Assembly: GCA_003168295.1 (NCBI GenBank)
Contig: PMST01000491.1
Span: 6,474 to 13,344 of the forward strand
Direction of reading: 5' to 3'
Source: Actinomycetota bacterium
GTDB lineage: Bacteria; Actinomycetota; Actinomycetes; Streptosporangiales; Streptosporangiaceae
Length of the DNA: 6,871 nt
In this document: positions 1 to 6,439 of the stretch, piece by piece
How the letters are laid out: each line of letters opens with the position of its first letter
How positions within the stretch are numbered: position 1 is the first letter of the stretch
Notes under the pieces: model-generated
What the model was told of the DNA's origin: nothing
The model's database searches: none
What the model saw: only the letters and a program-made list of their open reading frames with translations
Made by a program: the position numbers and the translations under genes

Positions 1-49
1 CCCCTTAGCTCCACAGGTCAGAGGCCTAAATTAGATCCGGAGCGTGTCG

Positions 50-72
50 CCGGGAGCCAATCCGGGAGCCAA
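50..72. repeat. 12-bp-period tandem repeat upstream of integrase
   Basis: The 11-mer CCGGGAGCCAA occurs at 50-60 and again at 62-72, one spacer base apart, ending 17 bases before the integrase start. It could be a recombinase arm-type or regulatory site, or an incidental duplication. The sequence alone does not decide between these. Confidence 0.45.
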
Positions 73-89
73 AGTGTTACCCTGAGGAC

Positions 90-1268
90 ATGGGTAGGCG
101 CGGTTTTGGCGATGATGCCATCTACTTTGACCACTCCGGTGACTGCCGCGATGCGCGGCTTCACAAGGGGTGCCCCGGGCGGTGGCGCGGCGCGGTGTCG
201 CTTGGCTATGGCCCAGACGGCAAGCGGATCCGCCGCAAAGTGTCCGGCCACACCAAGCAGGATGTCAAGGACAAGCTCGGGAAGCTGCACACCGACCTCG
301 ATGCGGGCATCCGGACGCCCGCCAGTCGCTACACCGTGGGCCAGGCCATCGACGACTGGCTGTGCGAGGGTCTGGATGGCCGTTCGGAGAAGACGGTCAC
401 GCTCTACCGGCAGGTCCTGCAGCCTGTCGTCGATTCCGTCGGCAAGGTTGCCCTGCGGGAGCTGACCGCCCAGGATGTCCGCCAGGCGCTGGCGGAGGTC
501 GCCAGGACGCGTTCCAGCCGAACGGTGGGCATGGCGCACAACTCCCTGGAGCGCGCGATCCGGCATGCGGAGGCCAACGACTACGTCCGCCGCAACGTCG
601 CGGCGCTGGTGAAGCCGCCAACCGGACAGACAGGTCGGCCGTCCCGATCGCTCACCCTCGAGCAGGCCGCTTCGCTGCTGGCTGCCGCCGACACATCGCC
701 ACTAGGCGCCTATGTCGTACTGTGCCTGCTGACCGGGGTCCGGACAGAGGAAGCCAGGGCACTCACCTGGCATCACGTCGACCTTGACGGAAATGCCGCG
801 GCAGACCCGCCGATCCCGTCTCACGTCGCGATCTGGCGGTCCGTGCGCGCCCATGGCGACACCAAAACCCAGCTGTCCCGGCGTACGCTGCAGCTCTCAG
901 AGCGTGTGGTCAGGGCGCTGCGGGAGCATCAGGTCCGGCAGGCCGAACAACGGCTGCTGGCGGGTGACGTGTGGCAAGACCGCGGGCTGGTGTTCTGCAC
1001 GTCGGTCGGATCGGCGCTCGACGCGGCGAACGTGCGCCGCGCGTTCAGGAAGATCACGAAGGCGGCCGGGCTCGGTGAGCAATGGGCTCCCCGGGAGCTG
1101 AGGACTTCGTTCGTCAGCCTCATGTCCAGCTCCGGCGTCCCCGTGGAGGAGATCGCCCGCCTGGCCGGGCACTCCAACTCCCGTACCACGGAGGTTGTCT
1201 ACCGCCGCGAGCTGCGGCCAGTGATCACTACCGGTGCCGAGGTCATGGACAGAATATTGTCGAGCTAG
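90..1268 (+). CDS. Tyrosine site-specific recombinase (phage/ICE-type integrase)
   Basis: This 392-residue integrase catalyses conservative site-specific DNA recombination through a 3'-phosphotyrosine intermediate, typically inserting or excising a phage or integrative element. The N-terminal part (about 1-75) has a basic arm-binding look with C19, H25 and C28 before GRWRGAVSLG. The SAM-like core-binding domain spans about 80-175 and the catalytic domain about 185-385. Visible catalytic residues are R218 (TGVRTEEARAL), K259 (DTKTQLSRR), R338 (PRELRTSF), H361 (LAGHS) and nucleophile Y371 (VVYRREL). The usual first His of the HxxR box is R335; as I recall the family, the PREL form is normal for this actinobacterial group. 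The protein looks full length and intact. ATG 90 is the first start after an in-frame TAA at 27-29. A GAGG lies only two bases upstream, so the ribosome site is poor. No excisionase gene or attachment site is visible; an xis gene could lie left of the window. Confidence 0.93.
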   Translation: MGRRGFGDDAIYFDHSGDCRDARLHKGCPGRWRGAVSLGYGPDGKRIRRKVSGHTKQDVKDKLGKLHTDLDAGIRTPASRYTVGQAIDDWLCEGLDGRSEKTVTLYRQVLQPVVDSVGKVALRELTAQDVRQALAEVARTRSSRTVGMAHNSLERAIRHAEANDYVRRNVAALVKPPTGQTGRPSRSLTLEQAASLLAAADTSPLGAYVVLCLLTGVRTEEARALTWHHVDLDGNAAADPPIPSHVAIWRSVRAHGDTKTQLSRRTLQLSERVVRALREHQVRQAEQRLLAGDVWQDRGLVFCTSVGSALDAANVRRAFRKITKAAGLGEQWAPRELRTSFVSLMSSSGVPVEEIARLAGHSNSRTTEVVYRRELRPVITTGAEVMDRILSS

Positions 1269-1379
1269 CTGATCTTTAGGAGCCGGTTGGGAAAGTGTGT
1301 GCGGCGGGAAGCCGATTGGCATCGATTGCCCGCCGGGGTTTGGTAAGGGCTCCCAGCGTGAGCACGTTCGGGCTAACAC

Positions 1380-1604
1380 TTATCGACGGTCGCCGCCGGT
1401 CCAGGCGTTAAGGACTTGGCGGAGCACTGCGGCGGCTGCCTTGCGGCGCGCCGGCTTGGCCGACCATATGGCGGGCAAGGCGATTCCGATGTAGATGAGC
1501 AGGACCAGGGCCGCTGCTCCGCTACTGAGGATCAGGAGCAAGTGGACTGGCAGGGTTACGGCGAGGGCGGCGGTGATCGCGCGGGCGGGAGCGTTCATAA
1601 GCAT
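1380..1604 (-). CDS. Small two-helix membrane protein (hypothetical)
   Basis: This frame encodes about 74 residues from ATG 1604, or 72 from ATG 1598. It is convergent with the integrase and divergent from the large ATPase gene. Residues 9-47 form a long hydrophobic stretch that reads best as two membrane helices (about 9-26 and 30-47) around an SSG turn. A basic, probably cytoplasmic tail follows (KPARRKAAAAVLRQVLNAW) and ends GGDRR. The pattern ALPAIWSxKPARRKAAxxVL resembles short hypothetical membrane proteins I associate with actinomycetes, but I cannot name a family or function. The frame stays open upstream to 1805, but that part overlaps the large gene's start and is not membrane-like or otherwise convincing, so I chose the internal ATG. 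No clear Shine-Dalgarno site precedes either ATG; a leaderless message is possible. Confidence 0.6.
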   Translation of the reverse strand: MLMNAPARAITAALAVTLPVHLLLILSSGAAALVLLIYIGIALPAIWSAKPARRKAAAAVLRQVLNAWTGGDRR

Positions 1605-1737
1605 GAGGATGCGGACTGGCGTTGCTGGCCGATGCTGATACCGAAAAGATGCGGAGGGCTGGCGAAAGGGGGCAGGCAGAACGCCAGAATGGAGACGAGA
1701 ACAGCGGACGACGCCGGACACCGGAAGCAGGCAGAGC
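1605..1737. promoter_or_regulatory. Divergent intergenic region, probable promoters both ways
   Basis: This 133-base gap lies between the starts of two genes transcribed away from each other, so it should hold both promoters. An imperfect direct repeat occurs as GATGCGGA-CTGGCG (1608-1621) and GATGCGGA-ggg-CTGGCG (1648-1664). A 6-bp inverted repeat CTGGCG/CGCCAG lies at 1659-1664 and 1682-1687. I see no confident -35/-10 pair. The XRE-like protein encoded next door could bind here and regulate both genes; that is inferred from the layout only. Confidence 0.4.
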
Positions 1738-4488
1738 ATGGAACTGGGGGATTCAGGCACCACCTCCGGCCCGCTGGCCCGGTTCTGCGACCGGCTTAAT
1801 CGCATTCAGGTGGCCTCCGGCATCAGCCGGGCAAGCCTCGCTGGCGCTGCCCACCTTGGCACGTCGCAGATGTCGGACATCCTGAACGGCAAGATCAAAA
1901 GGCTTCCCGACTGGGATGTCACCATTGCGGTGGTCCGTGCCTGCCTGGAATACGCAGGAGCTAAGGACAGGCCCGTGCCGCCCGATCTGCGCGACGAGGG
2001 AGACTGGCGGCGCCGATACGCCGATCTTGAACACGACCTTGATTCCGAGGCCCGGTCAAGGCCTCGCCTTGCCGTACTGACCGGGTGGCTGCTGGCCGAC
2101 GTTACCGATCCGTTCGCCCTGGAAGTTCACCGGCCCGCGGAGCCCGACACTCCGCAAGGCGACCTTCCAGCGCTGCCCGTGTACCTGCCCCGGGAGCATG
2201 ACGTGAAATTGGAGCGGGTTGTCGCGGCAGCTGTGCAGGGCAGCAGCGGGATCGCGGTGCTGGTAGGCGGGTCCTCCACCGGGAAGACCCGGGCGTGCTG
2301 GGAGGCGCTGCGACTGCTGCGCGGCCAGCCTAAGCCATGGCGGCTGTGGCATCCGATCGACCCTGCCCGCCCGGAGGCGGCGCTCCGCGAGCTGCCCTCG
2401 ATCGGCCCGCGGACCGTGGTGTGGCTTAACGAAGCCCAGTTCTACCTCGACGTCACAGCCGACGGGCTAGGGGAACGGATCGCCGCCGGGCTGCGGGAGG
2501 TGCTACGGGATCCTGCCCGCGCCCCAGTGCTAGTCCTAGCTACGCTCTGGCCCCAGTACTGGGATGCACTCACTGCCCGCGCTGCAGCGAGGGCAGACTT
2601 GCACGCCCAGGCCCGAGAACTGCTGGCACGCCGGGACATTAGCGTGCCCGCCGCATTCACCGCAGACCAACTGCGGCAGCTCCCTGCCGCGGGGGATCCG
2701 CGGCTGGCCTGGGCTGCCGAGGCTGCCGAAAACGGGCAGGTCATCCAGTTTCTAGCCGGGGCGCCGGAGCTGATGGCCCGCTACCACAATGCCCCGCCGG
2801 CCGCAGCGGCGCTGATCAACGCGGCGATCGACGCTCGCCGCTTGGGCATGGGGATCATGCTGCCGCTGGCTTTCCTTGAAGCGGCCGCGCCGGGCTACCT
2901 GACTGACACCGAGTGGGACGGGCTCGGCGAGGAATGGCTGGAGCAGGCCCTGGCCTACACCGCCGCCCCGTGCAAGGGCATCCGCGGTCCGCTGGCCCGC
3001 ATTCGCCCCCGCAGCATCAGTGGCGTCGTCTCGGCCCCCGAGCCGACTTACCGATTGGCTGACTACCTTGAGCAGCACGGCCGCCATGCCCGCCGCCTCT
3101 ATATCCCCTCGACCGGCTTCTGGACGGCGGCAGGCCGCTTCGCCAGCCCTGACAACCTGCCCGCCCTGGCCAGAGCCGCCGAGGACCGCGGCCTGCTCCG
3201 TGATGCAGCCCGCTTTCGCAAGCGCGCCACTGCCTATGGGAACACTAGCGAAGCGGCCGTTCTCGTCCAGCATTGGCGTTCTCTGTATCCGCACTCAGCT
3301 GACTACAATCCTGCGCGGTGGGCCGCCGCCCATGCTGCCCTCAGCAGCCCGGCTGATGTCGCCTGGCTGCTGGAGGCCCTGCTGGTGGCAGGCGCAGAAG
3401 AACAGGCTGCCGCTCTGCTAGACCGCGATCCCGCCGCCCATGCTGCCCTCAGCAGCCCGGCTGATGTCGCCTGGCTGCTGGAGGCCCTGCTGGTGGCAGG
3501 CGCAGAAGAACAGGCTGCCTCTTTGGCAGGCCGCGCGGCGGACCACTCCCCAGTCGACAACCCGGACGCCGTCGCCCGGCTACTAGACGTCTTGCAGCGG
3601 GTGGGTACAGGAGAACACGCTGCCGCTCTGGCGAGCCGCGCCGCAGAGTACACCCCAGTTGAGAACCCGTATGCCGTCGCCCGGCTGCTGGGTGCCGTGC
3701 GGAGGGCAGGTACAGAAGAACAGGCTGCCGCGCTGGCAGGCCGCGCCACCCACACCACTCATGCTCACTCCGACAATCGGAGAGATATCATCCAGCTGCT
3801 GGCCACCTATCCGTGGGCAGGCACAGGAGAACGGGCTCCGGCGCTGGCGGGCCGTGCTACCCATCACGACAACCCGTACGAAGTCGCCTGGCTACTGGAC
3901 GTCCTGTGGTGGGCGGAAGGACAGGCTGCCGCTGTGGTTGCCCGCGATCACGGCGCTCACGGCAAGCCAGGAGACACCACCCAGCTGGTGAAGGCTCTAC
4001 GAAAGGCGGATACAGAAGGACAGGTTGCCGTCCTAGCGGCCCGCGCCGTCGCCGACGCCCACCTCGACAACCCCTACGAAGTCGCCCGCCTACTGAACGC
4101 CCTCCGGGGAGCGGACGCCGACGAACAGGTTGCTGCCTTGATCGCCCGTGATCCCGCGGCCGTCGTGGCCTTGGACAATGCGCAAAGCGTCGGCTGGCTG
4201 CTGGCCGCCCTGCGGCAAGCGGGTGCGGATGAGCAGGTTGCTGCCTTGATCGCCCGTGATCCCGCGGCCGTCGTGGCCTTGGACAACCCGGATGGCGTCG
4301 CCCGGCTGCTGGCCGCCCTGCGGAAGGCAGGTATAGAGAAGCAGGCTAGGACCCTACTGAACCGGCTGCCCGCCGAGGGCTGGTTCGGTGATTTCCTTGA
4401 ACATGCCAACCATCGGATGCGGTACAGATTTGGACGTGAGTCCGACGGAAGTCCAGCCGCACCGTGGGGCTGGGACGACTTGGACTGA
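1738..4488 (+). CDS. XRE-like HTH / STAND-like P-loop ATPase / C-terminal helical-repeat protein
   Basis: This is a 916-residue multidomain protein, probably cytoplasmic. Residues about 11-75 form an XRE/lambda-repressor-like helix-turn-helix (ISRASLAGAAHLGTSQMSDI), followed by a WRRRYADLEHDL helix. Residues about 148-420 are a P-loop ATPase: Walker A GGSSTGKT at 177-184 and a Walker B-like strand VVWLNE at 227-232, with Asn at the usual Asp position. A linker domain (about 438-517, YRLADYLEQHG) leads to ten repeats of 32-37 residues covering about 536-880, with consensus DNPxxVARLLxALRxAGxEEQAAALxxR. The C-terminus ends RFGRESDGSPAAPWGWDDLD, a tail I recognise from actinobacterial repeat proteins of unknown function. 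The architecture suggests a STAND-type switch, with repeats sensing a ligand or partner and ATP binding controlling the N-terminal end; this is inference. ATG 1738 is the only standard start after the in-frame TGA at 1636-1638. GGAAG at 1723-1727 is a weak ribosome site. No signal peptide or membrane helix is visible. Confidence 0.88.
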   Translation: MELGDSGTTSGPLARFCDRLNRIQVASGISRASLAGAAHLGTSQMSDILNGKIKRLPDWDVTIAVVRACLEYAGAKDRPVPPDLRDEGDWRRRYADLEHDLDSEARSRPRLAVLTGWLLADVTDPFALEVHRPAEPDTPQGDLPALPVYLPREHDVKLERVVAAAVQGSSGIAVLVGGSSTGKTRACWEALRLLRGQPKPWRLWHPIDPARPEAALRELPSIGPRTVVWLNEAQFYLDVTADGLGERIAAGLREVLRDPARAPVLVLATLWPQYWDALTARAAARADLHAQARELLARRDISVPAAFTADQLRQLPAAGDPRLAWAAEAAENGQVIQFLAGAPELMARYHNAPPAAAALINAAIDARRLGMGIMLPLAFLEAAAPGYLTDTEWDGLGEEWLEQALAYTAAPCKGIRGPLARIRPRSISGVVSAPEPTYRLADYLEQHGRHARRLYIPSTGFWTAAGRFASPDNLPALARAAEDRGLLRDAARFRKRATAYGNTSEAAVLVQHWRSLYPHSADYNPARWAAAHAALSSPADVAWLLEALLVAGAEEQAAALLDRDPAAHAALSSPADVAWLLEALLVAGAEEQAASLAGRAADHSPVDNPDAVARLLDVLQRVGTGEHAAALASRAAEYTPVENPYAVARLLGAVRRAGTEEQAAALAGRATHTTHAHSDNRRDIIQLLATYPWAGTGERAPALAGRATHHDNPYEVAWLLDVLWWAEGQAAAVVARDHGAHGKPGDTTQLVKALRKADTEGQVAVLAARAVADAHLDNPYEVARLLNALRGADADEQVAALIARDPAAVVALDNAQSVGWLLAALRQAGADEQVAALIARDPAAVVALDNPDGVARLLAALRKAGIEKQARTLLNRLPAEGWFGDFLEHANHRMRYRFGRESDGSPAAPWGWDDLD
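3323..3519 (+). repeat. 89-bp perfect direct repeat inside the repeat domain
   Basis: Bases 3323-3411 are repeated without a mismatch at 3431-3519, with a 108-bp (36-codon) period. They encode units 1 and 2 (SSPADVAWLLEALLVAGAEEQ), whereas other units have diverged. The in-frame period and full identity at silent positions point to a recent unit duplication or gene conversion. Confidence 0.93.
4126..4286 (+). repeat. 53-bp perfect direct repeat inside the repeat domain
   Basis: Bases 4126-4178 are identical to 4234-4286, again with a 108-bp period. They encode the second half of units 8 and 9 (QVAALIARDPAAVVALDN). The surrounding halves of the units differ, so the identical tract is patchy. 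This fits gene conversion or slippage between neighbouring units. Confidence 0.92.
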
Positions 4489-4570
4489 CCACACGACACC
4501 GAGGGCTTGTGAGACCGCCTCCCCAACTCCGCAAGGGAGCCACTGGTGCGTGCGCACTATGAGCAGGGAT

Positions 4571-4599
4571 CGGAGCGATGACCGGGAATCATCGCTCCG
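4571..4599. terminator. Strong 11-bp hairpin, probable terminator
   Basis: CGGAGCGATGA (4571-4581) pairs perfectly with TCATCGCTCCG (4589-4599) around a seven-base loop. It lies 82 bases after the stop codon of the large gene. There is no T-tract, which is common for terminators in high-GC actinomycetes. A regulator-binding palindrome is the alternative. Confidence 0.55.
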
Positions 4600-4893
4600 C
4601 TCATCACGGCGCAACTCATGCCGCAGCGCTCGCTTTAAATGCACCGCGGGCGGCCAGACGGTGCAGGAGCGCGGAGACCGGCTCCCGTGGCCGCTGGCCC
4701 CGCGTCCTGGCCTGTTCACAGAGCTGCCTTGAGCGGCAGATGCGGCCCGTGTGGTCAGCGCGACGGCTTCCTGCTGTCGGCCGCCCGGCATCGGGGGAGA
4801 CAGGTCTGACGGTTCGCGGGAGGCGATAACACAACGGACGGTACATTCGCTCCGGTAAGCCGCCAGAACTCGCCCAGCGAGCCCGGCTCTAGG

Positions 4894-4910
4894 CCGGCCG
4901 AGGCGGCCGG
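4894..4910 (+). promoter_or_regulatory. GC-rich leader hairpin
   Basis: CCGGCC (4894-4899) and GGCCGG (4905-4910) form a six-base-pair stem with a five-base loop, ending five bases before the ribosome site of the downstream gene. It could affect translation or end upstream transcripts. Such stems also arise easily in GC-rich DNA. Confidence 0.3.
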
Positions 4911-4915
4911 ACGGG

Positions 4916-4921
4916 AAGGAG
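4916..4921 (+). promoter_or_regulatory. Ribosome binding site of the AAA-TetR gene
   Basis: AAGGAG lies six bases before GTG 4928. It is the best Shine-Dalgarno match in the window and fixes the GTG as the start of the chimeric frame. It also shows that translation is set up for the ATPase half. Confidence 0.85.
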
Positions 4922-4927
4922 ACGGCA

Positions 4928-6181
4928 GTGACCAGCGTTCCGGAGCTAGACCAGGACCGCGGGCGCTACACGGGCGGCCTGGCCGGCCTTGCGGGCCTGG
5001 AGGCGGTCAGCGAGCAGCTCGCCGGACCGATCGCCGTCCTGAGCGCGGAACAGGGCCGCCGAAAGGCCGGCGTGGCGGTCACCCGGGCGGCGTGGAAGAA
5101 CCTGATCTTCGCCGGCGGCCCCGGTGCCGGCAAGACCCGGGTGGCTAAAGCTGTCGCCCGCATCTACGCCGAGCTCGGGCTCTTGTCCGGGGACCTGCGC
5201 GAGATCGCCGCCGCCCACCTGGTCGGGACCACCTTGCAGGAGACCGGGGCGCTGGTGGACGAGATGGCCAGGCGTGCCGGCGGCGACCTGCTTATGATCA
5301 ACGACGCGCACGCCTGGTACGGCCTGCCCGATCACGGCCGGCACCTGCTCCGCTGCCTGTACAAAGAGCTCACCGTCTCCCGCGATCACTCGCCCAATCA
5401 CTCCAGCGGGCTGGCCGTGATCCTGGCCGGGTCAGAAGGCCCGCTCCGCGACATGCTCCGGGCCAACCCAGCTTTGGCCGCTCGCTTCCCGGCCGTCATT
5501 CACTTCCCCGGCTACCTTGTCAAGACAATGAGCGACACCATCAGCCAGCACAGCCGGGCGCGGCGGCGGCCGCGCGCCGACGGGGAACGCACCCGCGGCG
5601 CGATCTTGCGCGCTGCCGCGTCGCTGGCCACCGTCGACGGGCTGGCGGGCCTGTCGATGGGGAACCTGGCCGCAGCGATCGGCATGAGCAAAAGCAGCCT
5701 GTACGCGCACTTCGGCTCCAAGCAGGAACTCCAGCTGGCCACCGTGGAGGAGGCGGGCCGGATCTTCGCCGAAGAAGTCGTGCAGCCCGCACTGGCGGCT
5801 CCCCCCGGCCTGGCCCAGCTGGCGGCGGTGTGCGAGGCCTTCTTCGACCACCTGCGGCGCCGCACCTTCCCCGGCGGCTGCTTCTTCGCCAGCGCGGCAC
5901 TGGAGATGGGCACCCGCCCGGGCCCGGTCAAGGAGCGAGTCGCCGCCTTCCAGTCCGGGTTCGTGGCGCTGGTCCGCGGGTTCGCCGCCACCGCGGTCGA
6001 GCAGAAGGAACTCCCCGCGGACGAGGACCCTGACCTGCTCGCCTTCGAGCTCAACGGGATCATCCTGGCCGCCGACACCAACTTCGTCCTGCACGGCGAC
6101 CCCGCGGTCCTGGACCTGGCCCGGCAGGTCACCCGCAGGCGGCTCGGGCTCAACCGCCGCGAAAACGCCGGACAGGGGTGA
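4928..6181 (+). CDS. Chimera: truncated CbbX/EccA-like AAA ATPase fused to a complete TetR-family regulator
   Basis: This is one uninterrupted 417-codon frame with two unrelated halves. Residues about 15-197 are an AAA core like those of CbbX and EccA. It has Walker A GGPGAGKT at 63-70, a Walker B strand LLMINDAHAW at 121-130 (Asn125-Asp126 in place of the usual Asp-Glu), a sensor-1 strand AVILAG at 163-168 and an arginine-finger-like LAARF around R186. It stops at FPGY (193-196), where relatives continue into the helical lid with sensor 2; that part is missing. Residues about 201-417 are a full-length TetR regulator. The DNA-binding domain spans about 220-268 (LAAAIGMSKSSLYAHFGSKQ), followed by a ligand/dimer domain containing FPGGCFFASAALEMGTRPGP. 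The GTG start has a strong ribosome site. ATG 5528 (Met201) could be the original TetR start but has no Shine-Dalgarno site. Whether this is a functional fusion or a deletion scar that still expresses TetR is open. Confidence 0.85.
   Translation: MTSVPELDQDRGRYTGGLAGLAGLEAVSEQLAGPIAVLSAEQGRRKAGVAVTRAAWKNLIFAGGPGAGKTRVAKAVARIYAELGLLSGDLREIAAAHLVGTTLQETGALVDEMARRAGGDLLMINDAHAWYGLPDHGRHLLRCLYKELTVSRDHSPNHSSGLAVILAGSEGPLRDMLRANPALAARFPAVIHFPGYLVKTMSDTISQHSRARRRPRADGERTRGAILRAAASLATVDGLAGLSMGNLAAAIGMSKSSLYAHFGSKQELQLATVEEAGRIFAEEVVQPALAAPPGLAQLAAVCEAFFDHLRRRTFPGGCFFASAALEMGTRPGPVKERVAAFQSGFVALVRGFAATAVEQKELPADEDPDLLAFELNGIILAADTNFVLHGDPAVLDLARQVTRRRLGLNRRENAGQG
5517..5528. promoter_or_regulatory. 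Palindrome at the AAA/TetR joint, possible TetR operator
   Basis: TTGTC-AA-GACAA has perfect five-base arms and ends on the A of the internal ATG at 5528. TetR regulators often bind palindromes overlapping their own start region, so this may be a retained autoregulatory operator. It could equally have marked a recombination point. The evidence is the symmetry and position only. Confidence 0.4.
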
Positions 6182-6201
6182 GGCCGGACAGGTCCCCGGC
6201 C
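6182..6201 (+). terminator. Hairpin directly after the chimeric gene
   Basis: GGCCGG (6182-6187) pairs with CCGGCC (6196-6201) around an eight-base loop, starting at the first base after the stop codon. No T-tract follows. Its position fits a transcription terminator; the stem is short. Confidence 0.4.
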
Positions 6202-6408
6202 GCGAGAGCTCCCGGGCCGCCACCGTCATGGCAGAGGACAGTGCCGGGCTGCCGGCAAGCCCCGCCGGGACACGCGCCAACCCAAACCCGGCCCAGCACG
6301 TCGGTCTCTAGGTCAGCGATATCCTGCCCGCTCGCCGGCACCCGATGATCATGCAGGTCGCGCACCTAACCTAAAGCCAACCCGCGCCTCCTCAACTTCA
6401 CCAGAGAC

Positions 6409-6439
6409 GATGAGTCATCATCCCAGGCGAGATAATCTC
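6409..6439. promoter_or_regulatory. Pair of 11-base palindromes
   Basis: GATGA-g-TCATC (6409-6419) and GAGAT-a-ATCTC (6429-6439) are each perfect around one central base. Their centres are 20 bases apart, near two helical turns, in a less GC-rich patch. The spacing suggests protein binding sites on one face of the DNA. No gene they control is evident. Confidence 0.3.

Larger units (their letters stand above)
4489..4927. other. Intergenic region without a convincing gene
   Basis: This 439-base gap follows the ATPase-repeat gene. Open frames on both strands here (for example 4388-4732 plus, 4578-4829 plus, 4354-4791 minus and 4616-4846 minus) encode Arg/Ser/Pro/Ala-rich sequence with no recognisable motif. 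Two of them run back over the end of the upstream gene, so I do not call any of them. The region contains the hairpin at 4571-4599, a small GTGCG-TG-CGCAC inverted repeat at 4546-4557, a GC-rich hairpin at 4894-4910 and the leader of the downstream gene. TACATT at 4842-4847 resembles a -10 box but has no good -35 partner. Confidence 0.6.

Noticed and set aside
1..89. Possible tRNA 3' end or attachment site left of the integrase
   Set aside because: No T-arm, acceptor stem or CCA-ended cloverleaf can be folded from these bases, and no matching direct repeat was found elsewhere in the window.
18..566. 182-codon minus-strand open frame over the integrase N-terminus
   Set aside because: It overlaps the well-supported integrase on the other strand, and I recognise no domain in it.
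3323..4286. Array-like repeats as a CRISPR candidate
   Set aside because: The period is a whole number of codons, the repeats are adjacent without unique spacers, and they lie within an open protein-coding frame.
4354..4791. 145-codon minus-strand open frame between the two large genes
   Set aside because: Its 3' part lies antisense to the conserved C-terminus of the repeat protein, and the sequence is low-complexity Arg/Ser/Ala with no motif or ribosome site.
5501..5600. Frameshift hiding the missing AAA lid
   Set aside because: Reading the other two plus frames after the joint gives no lid-like helical sequence, and the TetR start follows at once.
5432..6280. Long 282-codon minus-strand open frame opposite the TetR half
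   Set aside because: The plus strand holds clear AAA and TetR motifs, and the antisense protein has none. Long antisense frames are expected in GC-rich coding DNA.
6366..6374. CTAACCTAA, identical to one half of the DtxR/IdeR iron box
   Set aside because: The other half (6356-6364) matches the consensus at only about one of nine positions, so this is a half-site most likely due to chance.
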